DNA of 64,000 nt from Thermomonas sp. S9 (lineage in GTDB: Bacteria > Pseudomonadota > Gammaproteobacteria > Xanthomonadales > Xanthomonadaceae): assembly GCF_024704365.1 (NCBI RefSeq), contig NZ_JAJDFY010000001.1, positions 1,035,001-1,099,000 of the forward strand, written 5' to 3'. The position numbers were made by a program, and so were the translations under genes. The notes beneath the pieces were generated by a model. It did not search any database, had not been told where the DNA came from, and saw nothing but the letters and a program-made list of their open reading frames with translations. Below, in pieces: positions 20,828 to 33,554 of the stretch. Each line of letters starts with the position of its first letter. The first letter of the stretch is position 1.

Positions 20828-23302
20828 TCAGAGCTGGCCGCCGAAATTGAACTGCAGCCGCTCGATCTGGTCGCCGTTCTTCTTGCGGATCGGCAGTGCG
20901 TAGCTGATCGACAGCGGCCCCATCGGCGAGCGCCACAGCAGCGCCACGCCGGCCGAGGCGCGCAGCTCGCTGGCGCTGAAGTTCTTGTAGCCGTCGAAGA
21001 CGTTGCCGAAGTCGAGGAAGGCCGACACACGCGCCGACGGGCTGTCGAACAGTTTCGGGAAGATGGTTTCCACCGAGCCGGCCAGCAGGAACGAACCGCC
21101 CAGCGGCTGCCGGTAGCCGAAGGTTGTGGTGTAGGCCGGCCCCAGGGTGTTGTCCATGAAGCCGCGCACGCGCCCGCTGGAGGCGATGCCGCCGGCGTAG
21201 AAGTTCTCGAAGAACGGCAGGCCGCTGGCGGTGACGGTCTTCACGTAGTCGCTGGAGGTCGGCAGGCACGGATCGCTGGGCGCCGGGCCGGGGACATAGG
21301 TGTCGCCGATGCCGTCGTTGTTCGTGTCCACCAGGGTCGGCGGCGTGAAGCAGATGTTGCGGACGTAGTTCTTGCCGTAGGAGTTGCCGTAGCCCAGGTT
21401 GAGCCCGGTCTTTACGACCAGTGACTGGCTCAGCGGCCAGTATTTGGCGATGTCGTAGCTGAGCTTGTAGTACTCCACGGTGGAGCCGGGCAAGGTGACT
21501 TCCAGCAGCAGGTTCTGAGTGGTGCCGATCACCGGCGTGAAATAGTTGTTGCGGGTGTCGCGGCCCCAGCCGACCTGCGCGCGCCAGGCGTGGAAGGTGC
21601 GCTGGCCGATCGCGTCCACATAGTCCACCAGCGGCTGCGGGGTGGTGCCCTGGTAGGCGAGGATCTGGTTCTTGTCGATCCCCAGCATCAGCGAAACCGA
21701 GTCGCTCTCGCTCAGCGGTACGCCCAGGAACACCTGGAAGGCGCCGCTGTTGGTCGAGTACTGGGCGACGTTGAAGTTCGAATAGTCGAACTCGCGCCAG
21801 TACATGTTGTAGCCGAGCGAGACCCCGTCGTCGGTGAAATACGGGTTCATGAACGAGAAGTCGTAGCGCTTCTGGTAGACGCTGCGCGTCACCGCCAGCG
21901 AGGTGCGGTTGCCGGTGCCCAGGAAGTTGTTCTCCGACAGCGCCAGCGACAGGTTCACGCCCGACAGCTGCGAATAGCCGATGCCGGCGGTGATGCTGCC
22001 GGAGGTGGTTTCCTTGACCGTGTACACCACGTCCACCTGGTCGTCGCTGCCCGCCACCGGCTGGGTATCCACGTCCACCGACTCGAAATAACCCAGCCGG
22101 TCCAGGCGCACCTTGCTGCGGTCGATCGCCGCCTGCGAGTACCAGCTGTCCTCGAACTGGCGCATCTCGCGGCGCAGCACCACGTCGGCGGTGCGGGTAT
22201 TGCCCTTGAACACGATGCGGCGGACCATCACCCGCGGCCCCGGCTGTACCTGGAAATCGATCGCCACCGTGCGCTTGTCGCGGTCGATGGTCGGCACCGG
22301 GTTGACCCGCGCGAAGGCGTAGCCGATGTTGGCCAGGCGCAGGGTGATCGCGTTCGACACGAACTCCAGCGCGGCGCGCGAGAACGTGTTGCCCGGCTTG
22401 ATGATGCCGGCGATCTTCTCGATGTCTTCCTTCGGCAGCACGGTATCGCCGGACACCGTGATGTCGGCGAAGTTGTACACCTGGCCCTCGGTCAGGCCGG
22501 CGGTGATGAACATGTCCTTGCGGTCGGCGCTGATCGCCACCTGGGTGGAGTCCAGGCTGAAGTCCACGTAGCCGCGGTCCAGATACCAGGAATTGAGCTT
22601 CTCGATGTCGCCCGAGAGCTTCTCGCGCGAGTACTGGTCGTCGCGCTTGTACCAGGACAGCCAGTTGCTGGTGTGCGATTCCCAGTTCTTGGTGATGTCC
22701 TTGTCGCTGAAGCTCTCGTTGCCGATCAGGTTGATGTGTCGGATCTTGGCCGCCTTGCCTTCCTTGATGGCGATGGTCAGGTTCACCCGGTTGCGGTCCA
22801 GCCGCTCCATGCTCGGGCTGATCTGCACGCCGTACTTGCCGCGGTTGTTGTACTGGCGGGTGAGCTCCTGGACCACCCGATCCAGGTCCAGCGGGTTGAA
22901 GGTCTCGCCCTCGGCCAGGCCGATGTCCTTCAGGCCCTTGGTCAGGTCCTCGGTCTTGAGGTCCTTGTTGCCGGTGATCGTCAATTTGTTGATTGCCGGG
23001 CGTTCGACCACGGTGATCACCAGGATGCCGCCTTCATGGGCCAGCCGCACGTCCTGAAAGAAGCCGGTCTTGTACAGCGCGCGCAGCGCTTCCGCGGCCT
23101 TGCCCTGGTCGAGGATGTCGCCGCGTTCCACCGGCAGGTAGGTGAAGACCGTACCTGGATTGATGCGCTGCAGGCCGTCGATGCGGATGTCGGTGACCTT
23201 GAAGGGCGTGATCGCCGTCTGCGCCCAGGCCGGCAGCGCGAGCGCCGAGGCCAGTGCGAGGGTCAGCAGGCGGCGGGACAAGGGTCGGGTCATGCGGGAC
23301 AT
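20828..23302 (-). CDS. bamA: outer membrane protein assembly factor BamA
   Basis: This is the central subunit of the BAM complex, which folds and inserts outer membrane beta-barrels. It has 824 aa with a signal peptide ending at PAWAQ, five POTRA domains in roughly residues 28-430, and a 16-strand C-terminal barrel. The conserved loop 6 motif appears as VRGFMDNTLGP. The C-terminal sequence ends QFNFGGQL. A periplasmic-chaperone gene such as skp does not follow; lpxD follows directly. The gene is intact. Confidence 0.97.
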   Translation of the reverse strand: MSRMTRPLSRRLLTLALASALALPAWAQTAITPFKVTDIRIDGLQRINPGTVFTYLPVERGDILDQGKAAEALRALYKTGFFQDVRLAHEGGILVITVVERPAINKLTITGNKDLKTEDLTKGLKDIGLAEGETFNPLDLDRVVQELTRQYNNRGKYGVQISPSMERLDRNRVNLTIAIKEGKAAKIRHINLIGNESFSDKDITKNWESHTSNWLSWYKRDDQYSREKLSGDIEKLNSWYLDRGYVDFSLDSTQVAISADRKDMFITAGLTEGQVYNFADITVSGDTVLPKEDIEKIAGIIKPGNTFSRAALEFVSNAITLRLANIGYAFARVNPVPTIDRDKRTVAIDFQVQPGPRVMVRRIVFKGNTRTADVVLRREMRQFEDSWYSQAAIDRSKVRLDRLGYFESVDVDTQPVAGSDDQVDVVYTVKETTSGSITAGIGYSQLSGVNLSLALSENNFLGTGNRTSLAVTRSVYQKRYDFSFMNPYFTDDGVSLGYNMYWREFDYSNFNVAQYSTNSGAFQVFLGVPLSESDSVSLMLGIDKNQILAYQGTTPQPLVDYVDAIGQRTFHAWRAQVGWGRDTRNNYFTPVIGTTQNLLLEVTLPGSTVEYYKLSYDIAKYWPLSQSLVVKTGLNLGYGNSYGKNYVRNICFTPPTLVDTNNDGIGDTYVPGPAPSDPCLPTSSDYVKTVTASGLPFFENFYAGGIASSGRVRGFMDNTLGPAYTTTFGYRQPLGGSFLLAGSVETIFPKLFDSPSARVSAFLDFGNVFDGYKNFSASELRASAGVALLWRSPMGPLSISYALPIRKKNGDQIERLQFNFGGQL

Positions 23303-23398
23303 CCTGTAGGGCGGAGCGGCCCGCCGGTACGGCCTGCGCAGGCGCCCGACGGGGGGGGGCCGCGGCAGGCAGCGCCGGCCGGCGTAGGGGGTATTGCA

Positions 23399-24764
23399 TC
23401 ACGACACCAGGTGCAGGATGTCGTTGTAGAAGGCCAGTCCCATCAGCCCTGCGACCAGCGCAAGCCCGATGTACTGGCCCACGGCCATGGCCCGTTCGCC
23501 CAGCGGGCGGCGGGTGACCAGTTCGATAAGGTAATACAGCAGGTGACCCCCGTCCAAGACGGGGATCGGCAGCAGGTTGATCAACGCAAGGCTGACCGAC
23601 AGCAGGGCCAGGAAGTTCAGGAACCAGGCCGGGCCGCGCGCCGCGAAGTCGTTGGCGGCGCGGGCGATGGTGATCGGCCCGGATACCGTGTTTTCGACCG
23701 CCACCTGCCCGCTGACCGCGCGCCCCAGCATGTCCACCAGTTGCCGCACCTGGAACCCGGTTTCGCGCACCGCCGCCGGGATCGCCGGTAATGGCGACAG
23801 GCGCAGCACCGCATCGCGCGGCGGGGTGCCGGCCGGGGCATTGGTGATGCCCAGGATCCACTGCGGCTTGCCATCGGTGCGGGTGATGCGTTGTGGGGTC
23901 ATCTCGAGCCGCCAGGCGTTCCCCGTCGCGTTCTACCTCGACCATGCCTGGACCGCCGCGCTCGCCCAGTGCGCGCACCAGCGGAGCGATGTCCTCGAAG
24001 GTGGTCACCGGGTGCCCGTCGATGGCGGTGATGCGATCGCCCTCGGCGAGCACGCCCCAGGCCGGGCTGCCCTCGCGTACGCTGCCGACCACCGCCGGCA
24101 CCAGCAGGTGGCGCGGCACCAGGCCGATCGCGCCCAGCGCGCGCAGCTCGTCCACCTGTGGCGGGATCCGCTGTAGCGGCAGGGTGCGATGCACGGTCTG
24201 GCCGTCCGCGCGGCGGATCTCCAGCGGCACCGGCTGGCGGTCCAGCGCGGCCACCACCAGCGCCATCTGCAGTTCGCTCCAGGTCGGAGTGGCGCGCTCA
24301 CCCACCCGCAGCACGCGATCGCCCGGCTGCAGGCCGGCCTCGGCGGCGATGGCATGCGCCTGGCCCACCACCGGGGCGTAGTCGGGGCGGCCGATGACCA
24401 GCATCCCCCACAGCAGCAGGAACGCCAGCAGCAGGTTGGCCAGCGGGCCGGCGGCCACGATCGCCATCCGCTGCCAGACCGGTTTGCGGTTGAAGGCCAG
24501 ATGCGCCTCGGCCGCGGGGACATCGCCCTCGCGCTCGTCCAGCATGCGCACGTAGCCGCCCAGCGGCAGCGCGGCGATCACGTATTCGGTGCCGTCCTTG
24601 CCGTGCCAGCGCCACAGCGGCTTGCCGAAGCCGATCGAAAAGCGCAGCACCTTGACGCCGCAGCGGCGCGCGACCCAGAAGTGGCCAAATTCGTGGAAGG
24701 TGACCAGCACCCCCAGCGCCACCAGCAGCTCACCAGATCGAGCCGAGCACCGAGCCCATGCCGC

Positions 24765-24768
<4 letters not shown>
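23399..24768 (-). CDS. rseP: RIP metalloprotease RseP; frameshifted twice as sequenced
   Basis: This inner-membrane site-2 protease cleaves the anti-sigma factor RseA and remnant signal peptides. The zinc motif FHEFGHFW lies in the first helix, followed by PDZ domains, and [17 protein letters not shown] closes the active site. The restored length is 455 aa. Lesion 1 is an inserted base at 24730 (CAGCTCACC, restored CAGCCACC), which splits GSIW from WLLVALGV. Lesion 2 is an extra C at 23909/23910 (CTCGAGCCGCC, restored CTCGAGCGCC), which splits GERLA from LEMTPQR. The ATG overlaps the restored dxr stop. Confidence 0.93.
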
Positions 24769-25933
<1,165 letters not shown>

Positions 25934-25936
25934 CTT

Positions 25937-26791
25937 TCAGAACCCCAGCCAGAGCTTGCCCAACGCGAACACCGGCAAGGCCGCCAGCACGCTGTCCACC
26001 CGGTCCAGCACGCCGCCGTGGCCGGGAATCAGGGTGCCGGAATCCTTCAGTCCGGCGTGCCGCTTGAGCAGGCTCTCGAACAGATCGCCCGCCACCGCGA
26101 ACAGCACGGTGAGCGCGGCGACCAGCGCGATCCCCGGCAACTGCGCGGCGCGCGCGCCGAGCACCAGCGCGCCCAGCACCGCCGCCAACATGGCCAGTGC
26201 CACGCCGCCGACCACGCCTTCCCAGGTCTTGTTCGGGCTGATCCGCGGCGCCAGCCGGCGCCCGCCGAACCACTGCCCGCCGTAGCGGCGGCCGGTAAAG
26301 TAGGCGCCGGTATCGGCCGCCCACACCAGCAGGAGTGCCAGCAGCAGTCCAGCGATGGCCATTGGGCTGGCTGGCGTGGATCAGGGCCAGCGCGCACCAG
26401 GCCGGCACGATTGCCGCGGTGCCGGCAGCCAGCTTGAGCATCCGCGCATTGCCGTCGTGGCGGGCGGCGAAGTCGTAGTGGCGCGGCCACAGCAGGGCCA
26501 GCAGCTCACCAGGCCACGCCCAGCACCACCGCGACCTGGAACAGCGGCAGTGCGCCGGCGTGCTGCGAGCGCGAGCCCCACACCAGCGTGACCATCAGCG
26601 CCAGGTTGCAGGCCAGCAGGATGCTGCGCGCCAGGGTGTCCTCCACCTCGGCCAGCCGCAGCTCATTCCCACAGCGCAAGGAGAAAGACCACCGCGCTGG
26701 GCAGCATCAGCCAGCCGGTCGGCAGCAGCAGGACGGCGCCGATGGCGACCGGCGCCATGGTCAGGGCGGCGAGGACTCGGGTTCGGGTCAA
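25937..26791 (-). CDS. cdsA: phosphatidate cytidylyltransferase; three frameshifts as sequenced
   Basis: The enzyme makes CDP-diacylglycerol from phosphatidate and CTP at the inner membrane. It has about eight hydrophobic helices, and the family signature is [12 protein letters not shown] followed by [18 protein letters not shown]. The restored length is 283 aa. A TTG start at 26789-26791 overlaps the uppS stop. Three one-base insertions break the frame, at 26348 (CAGTCCAG), 26506 (CAGCTCACC) and 26663 (CAGCTCATT). Each becomes a CAGCCA hexamer when corrected, and each lies in a TGG-CTG (Trp-Leu) codon pair. Confidence 0.92.
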
Positions 26792-27540
26792 GAGGTTCTC
26801 CCGCTGCTGGGGCGGCGCACCTGGTCGCTGATCAGGCCGAAGCGGCGCTCGCGGCTGGCATAGTCGGCCAGCGCGCGATCCAGCACTGCGGCGTCGATGT
26901 CGGGCCACAGGGTATCGGTGAACCACAGTTCGGTGTAGGCCAGCTGCCACAGCAGGAAGTTGCTGATGCGCAGCTCGCCGCCGGTGCGGATGAACAGGTC
27001 CGGCGCGGGCAGATCGGCCAGCGCCACGCGCGCGCCCAGCCGGTCTGCGTCGATCTGCTGCGGGCGCAGGCGCCCGGCGGCCACGTCCTCGGCCAGCGTG
27101 CGCGCCGCATGGGCGATGTCCTGGCGGCCGCCGTAGCTGGCGGCGATGGTCAGGGCCAGCCGTGCGTTGCCGGCGGTCAGCGTCTCGGCGGCCTGCATCC
27201 GTGCCTGCAGGGTCGCCTCGAAGCGTTCGCGCTCGCCGATGAAGCCCAGGCGCACGCCCAGCCGGTGCAGTTCGTCCACCTCGCGCTCCAGCGCGCCGAG
27301 GAACAGTTTCATCAGGCCGCCGACCTCCTCGGCCGGCCGCCCCCAGTTCTCGCTGGAGAAGGCAAACAGGGTCAGCGCCGCGATCCCGCGCTGCAGGCAG
27401 AACTCCACGCAGCGCTTGACCGCGCGCGCGCCGGCACGGTGCCCGACCAGGCGTGGGCGATGGCGCTGCTGCGCCCAGCGGCCATTGCCATCCATGATGA
27501 TGGCCAGATGGCGGGGCACCGGGGCGGGCTGGGCGCTCAC
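26788..27540 (-). CDS. uppS: undecaprenyl diphosphate synthase
   Basis: This cis-prenyltransferase makes the C55 lipid carrier for cell-wall synthesis. The signature [22 protein letters not shown] and the C-terminal [15 protein letters not shown] are intact. With a GTG start at 27538-27540 it has 250 aa. No strong ribosome site is visible, so the start is tentative. The substrate farnesyl diphosphate comes from the ispA product. Confidence 0.95.
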   Translation of the reverse strand: MSAQPAPVPRHLAIIMDGNGRWAQQRHRPRLVGHRAGARAVKRCVEFCLQRGIAALTLFAFSSENWGRPAEEVGGLMKLFLGALEREVDELHRLGVRLGFIGERERFEATLQARMQAAETLTAGNARLALTIAASYGGRQDIAHAARTLAEDVAAGRLRPQQIDADRLGARVALADLPAPDLFIRTGGELRISNFLLWQLAYTELWFTDTLWPDIDAAVLDRALADYASRERRFGLISDQVRRPSSGRTS

Positions 27541-27611
27541 GTGGCGGGCACGGGCATGTGCGGCGAGGGCATTGGTGGCAAGGGCATCGGCGGGCGGTCC
27601 GGCGTGGCCGC

Positions 27612-28166
27612 TCAGACCGCCATCAGCTCGGCTTCCTTGGCCTTCACCACCTCGTCCACGTCCTTGATCGCCGCGTCGGTGATCTTCTGGATCTCGGCCT
27701 CGGTGCGCGCACTCGTCCTCGGTGATCTGCTTGTCTTTCAACAGCTCCTTCACCTGGTGGTTGGCGTCGCGGCGGATGTTGCGGATCGCCACCTTGGCGT
27801 CCTCGCCCTCGCCATGCACCACCTTGGTCAGGTCGCGGCGGCGCTCCTCGGTCAGCGCCGGCAGGTTCAGGCGGATGGTGGTGCCGGCGGTGTTCGGAGT
27901 CAGGCCGAGGTCGGAGGCGAGGATCGCCTTCTCCACTGCGCCCACCACGGTCTTGTCCCACGGCGTGATCACCAGCGAGCGGGCATCGGCCACCGCCACG
28001 CTGGCCACCTGCGACAGCGGCACTTCGCTGCCGTAGGCCACCACCTTGATGGAATCGACCAGCCCGGTGGAGGCGCGCCCGGTGCGCACCTTGACCAGGT
28101 TGTGGCGCAGCGCCTCGATGCTCTTGGCCATGCGGGCCTGGGCGTCCTTTTGATCTCGTTCAACAT
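27612..28166 (-). CDS. frr: ribosome recycling factor; two lesions as sequenced
   Basis: RRF splits post-termination ribosomes together with EF-G. Signatures are [28 protein letters not shown] and the C-terminal [12 protein letters not shown]. Restoring one A in a run near 28148-28151 (MLNEIK then DAQARM) and two bases near 27704-27713 (after ITEDE) gives exactly 185 codons, the usual RRF length. These are deletions in homopolymer or CG-repeat context, unlike the hexamer insertions nearby. Confidence 0.93.
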
Positions 28167-28258
28167 GGCGGCGTGGCTCCGTGAGGGGGGATGTCCTGCG
28201 AACCGGCGATTATATGGCGCGGCCCGGCGCGCTTGGGCGCCGCCGGCCGCGCCGGCGC

Positions 28259-28980
28259 TCAGGCGCGGGCGTGGACCAGGGTGCCCAGCGGCTCGCCGCG
28301 CAGGATCCGCAGCAGTACCCCGGGCTGGGCCATGTCGAAGATGCGCAGTGGCAGGCCGGCGTCGCGGCACAGCGCGAATGCGGCGGTATCCATCACCTGC
28401 AGGTTGCGGGCGATCACCTCGTCGTAGGTCAGATCGTCCAGCTTGACCGCGTCCGCGTGCCTGTTCGGGTCCTTGTCGTACACCCCGTCCACCTTGGTCG
28501 CCTTCAGCAGCAGGTCGGCGCCGATCTCGATCGCGCGCAGGGCGGCGCCGGAATCGGTGGTGAAGAACGGGTTGCCGGTGCCGGCGGCGAAGATGGTGAT
28601 GCGGCCCTTCTCGAGGTGGCGCACGGCGCGGCGGCGGATGTAGTCCTCGCACACGTCGTTGATCTTGATCGCGCTCATCACCCGGCACTTGGCGCCCAGC
28701 TTCTCCAGCGCATCCTGCATCGCCAGCGCGTTGATCACGGTGGCCAGCATGCCCATGTGGTCGCCGGTGACCCGGTCCATGCCGTTGGCGGCCAGTCCCG
28801 CGCCGCGGAAGATGTTGCCGCCGCCGATCACCAGCGCGACTTCGGCGCCGGCCTCGCGCGCCTCGATCACCTCGCGCGCGATCCGGGTCAGCACCTTCGG
28901 GTCGATGCCGTAGTCCTCGTCCCCATCAGCGCCTCGCCCGAAAGCTTCAGCAGGATGCGGCGATGGGCGAGTTCGGACAT
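28259..28980 (-). CDS. pyrH: UMP kinase; frameshifted as sequenced
   Basis: This hexameric enzyme phosphorylates UMP to UDP. The N-terminal [13 protein letters not shown] and the central [10 protein letters not shown] are clear, with [13 protein letters not shown] later. One base (C of GGC) is missing near 28920, directly after the LMG of the first motif. Restored, it has 240 aa, the usual length. It heads the minus-strand superoperon; the neighbouring frr follows after 92 bases. Confidence 0.94.
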
Positions 28981-29061
28981 GGCGGGCCTCGGGCGTTGGA
29001 AAAATCCCGGGGATTCTAGCGGAAAGCGCGCGCCGGGCCGCCGCCAGGCGCCGCGGCGGGT

Positions 29062-30552
29062 TCATCCGCGATGCAGATGCACGCGGTTGCGGCCGCCGCG
29101 CTTGGCCGCGTACAGCGCGCCGTCGGCGGCCTGCAGCATCGCCAGCACGCTGTCGAAGCGGGTATGGCCGCCGTTCTGCACGGCGACCCCGGCGGAGAAG
29201 GTGACGTGGATGGGCTGGCCTTCCACCACCGCCATCGGCCGCCGCGCCACCTCGGCCAGCAGGCGCTGCAGCACCACGACGGCGGCATCCTCGTCGGAAT
29301 AGGGCAGCACCAGCAGGAACTCCTCGCCGCCATAGCGCGCCAGCAGGTCGCTGGCGCGCAGGCTGCCCTGCAGGCTGAGCGCGAACTGGCGCAGCACCTG
29401 GTCGCCTACCAGATGGCCGTGGCTGTCATTGATCTGCTTGAAGTCGTCGAGGTCGATCAGTGCCAGCGCCAGCGGCGAGTGGTGGCCGGCGATGGCGAAC
29501 GCCCGATCCAGCGACTCCTCCATGTGCAGGCGATTGTGCACGCCGGTCAGCGGGTCGCGGCGCGATTGTTCGGTGAGCTGGCGCATGCGCTCCTCGACCG
29601 CGTGCGCCTCGTCGCGCGCCTGCGCCATCTCCTGGATCTGGCGCAGGTTGCGCAGGATGAGAAGTTCGCGCGCGTGTTCGCCGATCGAGCGCAGATGCGC
29701 CGGGTTGTCGATGTGCACGTCGAACACCGTGGCGATCTCGGGCACGGAGGCGGCGATCTCGGGCAGCAGCGCGTCCAGGCCGAGGCCGCCCTCGCCGGTG
29801 CAGGCGGCGACGCGTGCCTGCGCAAACTCGACCAGCGCGTCCGCCGGCCGTTCGCCTGCCAGCCACAGGTCGGCGATCGCGCCGGAGGCCTGCACGCAGC
29901 GCTGCAGCAGGTCCTGCGCGGGGCTCTCGTCCTCGCTGTGGGCGATGGCGTCCACCAGGTAGCCCGGCAGGCTCCAGCGCGCCGCCAGCCACGCGCCGAT
30001 GCTGGCGTGGTCGCTGCCGTAGTGGGCGCGCTCCAGCGCCAGCAGCGCGTCGTTGCCGTTGGCCTTGGCGCTGAGCGCGGCATAGCCTTCGGTCAGCGCC
30101 TGCAGCAGCGCCAGCCGGCCCATGTCCTGCAGCAGGCCGGCCAGCATCAGGGTGTCGGTGCGGGTGACGCCCGCATGATGCCCGAGGCTGCGGGCTGCCA
30201 GCCCGGCCAGCACGCTGCGCCGCCAGAGGTGCTCTTGCAGCTCCGCGCTGCCATGGCGGCCGCGCAGGCCCTGCATCAGCAAGAATCCCAGCGCCAGGCT
30301 GAGGGTGGCGTTCACCCCCAGGGTGGTCATCGCCTGCGCCAGGGTACCGGCGCGGCGCCGGGTGGCGTACAGCGGTGAATTGGCCATCCGCAGCAGGCGC
30401 ACGCTCAGGGCCGGATCCATACCCACGATGTGGGCCACGTCGGCCAGGGTCGCATTCGGATTCTGGGCAAGCTCGATGATCTGCAGCGCCACCCCGGGCG
30501 GTGAAGGCAGGTTGCGGCAGTGCAGCAGGGTGCTTTCGAGTTCGGGTCGCAT
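29062..30552 (-). CDS. HDOD domain plus GGDEF diguanylate cyclase
   Basis: This 496-aa cytoplasmic signalling protein has an N-terminal HDOD domain (about residues 10-210, starting [18 protein letters not shown]), a linker or coiled coil near residues 295-330 ([16 protein letters not shown]), and a C-terminal GGDEF domain with the active-site form RYGGEEF. Substrate-binding and metal residues look intact ([16 protein letters not shown]), so cyclic di-GMP synthesis is likely. No upstream inhibitory RxxD is obvious near the active site. HDOD modules usually act as regulatory or protein-interaction domains. It is transcribed alone between pyrH and the tsf terminator. Confidence 0.9.
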   Translation of the reverse strand: MRPELESTLLHCRNLPSPPGVALQIIELAQNPNATLADVAHIVGMDPALSVRLLRMANSPLYATRRRAGTLAQAMTTLGVNATLSLALGFLLMQGLRGRHGSAELQEHLWRRSVLAGLAARSLGHHAGVTRTDTLMLAGLLQDMGRLALLQALTEGYAALSAKANGNDALLALERAHYGSDHASIGAWLAARWSLPGYLVDAIAHSEDESPAQDLLQRCVQASGAIADLWLAGERPADALVEFAQARVAACTGEGGLGLDALLPEIAASVPEIATVFDVHIDNPAHLRSIGEHARELLILRNLRQIQEMAQARDEAHAVEERMRQLTEQSRRDPLTGVHNRLHMEESLDRAFAIAGHHSPLALALIDLDDFKQINDSHGHLVGDQVLRQFALSLQGSLRASDLLARYGGEEFLLVLPYSDEDAAVVVLQRLLAEVARRPMAVVEGQPIHVTFSAGVAVQNGGHTRFDSVLAMLQAADGALYAAKRGGRNRVHLHRG

Positions 30553-30619
30553 CCGGCGGGTTGGCTTTAATCCTGAACGGCTAGTATGCGACGGCAACGC
30601 GAAAAGCGGGCATTGACGG

Positions 30620-30653
30620 CACGAAAAACCCGCCTTGCGGCGGGTTTTTCGTG
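30620..30653 (-). terminator. strong intrinsic terminator after tsf
   Basis: A perfect 15-bp stem with a TTGC loop has five A on one side and five T on the other, so it can work in both directions. It lies 30 bases beyond the tsf stop and upstream of the HDOD-GGDEF gene. Confidence 0.9.
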
Positions 30654-30682
30654 ACTGCGGCCAAAGTTTTCCGGCCAGGGAA

Positions 30683-31562
<880 letters not shown>

Positions 31563-31593
31563 TGGGGGTTACCTCCAGATGTTTGGAAACGCC

Positions 31594-31681
31594 ATCCCCG
31601 CGCAAGCGGGGATCCAGCCGTTCGATCCCGTTCGATCCAATGGGCGCTGGCAAAACTGGATTCCCGCTGGCGCGGGAATGA
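31594..31681. repeat. composite palindromic extragenic repeat between rpsB and tsf
   Basis: Two small palindromes, at 31594-31613 (ATCCCCGC-like arms around GCAA) and 31660-31679 (ATTCCCGC-like arms), face each other as an imperfect outer inverted repeat that includes ATCCAG and CTGGAT. This is the look of the dispersed CCCGC...GCGGG repeats common between genes of Xanthomonadaceae and other proteobacteria. No second full copy was noticed in this window. Confidence 0.65.
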
Positions 31682-31741
31682 CGGACGAATGCAAATGCGG
31701 ACGGCAGCCGCGCAGCATGGCGCGGCTGCATGACCGGGCGA

Positions 31742-32524
<783 letters not shown>

Positions 32525-32775
32525 TGCCAAAAACTCCGATGTGGTGGAATCCGCGCCGGGAAAGGGTGGCGCTGCGCCCTGCCGCACACGGCGGGCGCTG
32601 GATCCCGGGTTGGGCCTCCCCATCGTCACTGCTGCCGAACCCGCTCGCGCGGGCACCCCGGAGCAGGGGTTGCCGATGGGTGTGGATTCGCCGGTGACGC
32701 CCGGCGTGGCGGCTTTGCAGCCGGCGGAGTATAGGCCGCGGCGCGCGCTAGGGGCAAATGCGCGATAATCCCGCC

Positions 32776-33552
32776 ATGAGCATCCATCTGAAGACCCCCG
32801 CCGAGATCGAGAAGATGCGCGAGGCCGGCCGCCTGGCCGCCGAAGTGCTGCAGGTGGTCGCCCCGTTCGTGAAGCCGGGCGTCACCACCGAGGAACTCGA
32901 CCGCATCTGCTTTGATCACATCGTCAACGTGCAGGGCGCGATCCCGGCCAACGTGGGCTACCGCGGTTATCCCAAGACCGTGTGCACCTCGGTCAACAAC
33001 GTCATCTGCCACGGCATCCCCAGCGAGGCCAAGGTCCTGAAGGACGGCGACATCGTCAACATCGACGTCACCGTCATCAAGGACGGCTGGCATGGCGACA
33101 CCAGCCGCATGTACTTCGTGGGCACGCCCTCGGTGATGGCCAGGCGTCTGGTGGAGGCCACCCGCGAGGCGATGTTCCGCGGCATCCGCGCGGTGCGTCC
33201 GGGCGCGACCCTGGGCGATATCGGCCATGCGATCCAGGAATACGCCGAAGGCCAGCGCTTCAGCGTGGTGCGCGAGTACTGCGGCCACGGCATCGGCAAG
33301 GTCTACCACGACGACCCGCAGGTGCTGCATTACGGCCGTCCGGGCGAGGGCCTGGTGCTGCAGGAAGGCATGACCTTCACCATCGAGCCCATGATCAACG
33401 AGGGCAGCCGCCACACCCGCCTGCTGCCGGACGGCTGGACGGTGGTGACCAAGGACCGCAAGCTGTCGGCGCAGTGGGAACATACGGTGGCCGTCACCCG
33501 CGACGGGGTGGAGATCCTCACCCGGCTTCCGGGCGACGACAACGACCTGTGA
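32776..33552 (+). CDS. map: methionine aminopeptidase, type I
   Basis: The enzyme removes the initiator methionine. The metal ligands are visible in [18 protein letters not shown], the [10 protein letters not shown] segment, [10 protein letters not shown] and WEHTVAVT. It has 258 aa and is intact. It is divergent from rpsB, the usual arrangement, and glnD follows two bases after its stop. Confidence 0.97.
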   Translation: MSIHLKTPAEIEKMREAGRLAAEVLQVVAPFVKPGVTTEELDRICFDHIVNVQGAIPANVGYRGYPKTVCTSVNNVICHGIPSEAKVLKDGDIVNIDVTVIKDGWHGDTSRMYFVGTPSVMARRLVEATREAMFRGIRAVRPGATLGDIGHAIQEYAEGQRFSVVREYCGHGIGKVYHDDPQVLHYGRPGEGLVLQEGMTFTIEPMINEGSRHTRLLPDGWTVVTKDRKLSAQWEHTVAVTRDGVEILTRLPGDDNDL

Positions 33553-33554
33553 AT

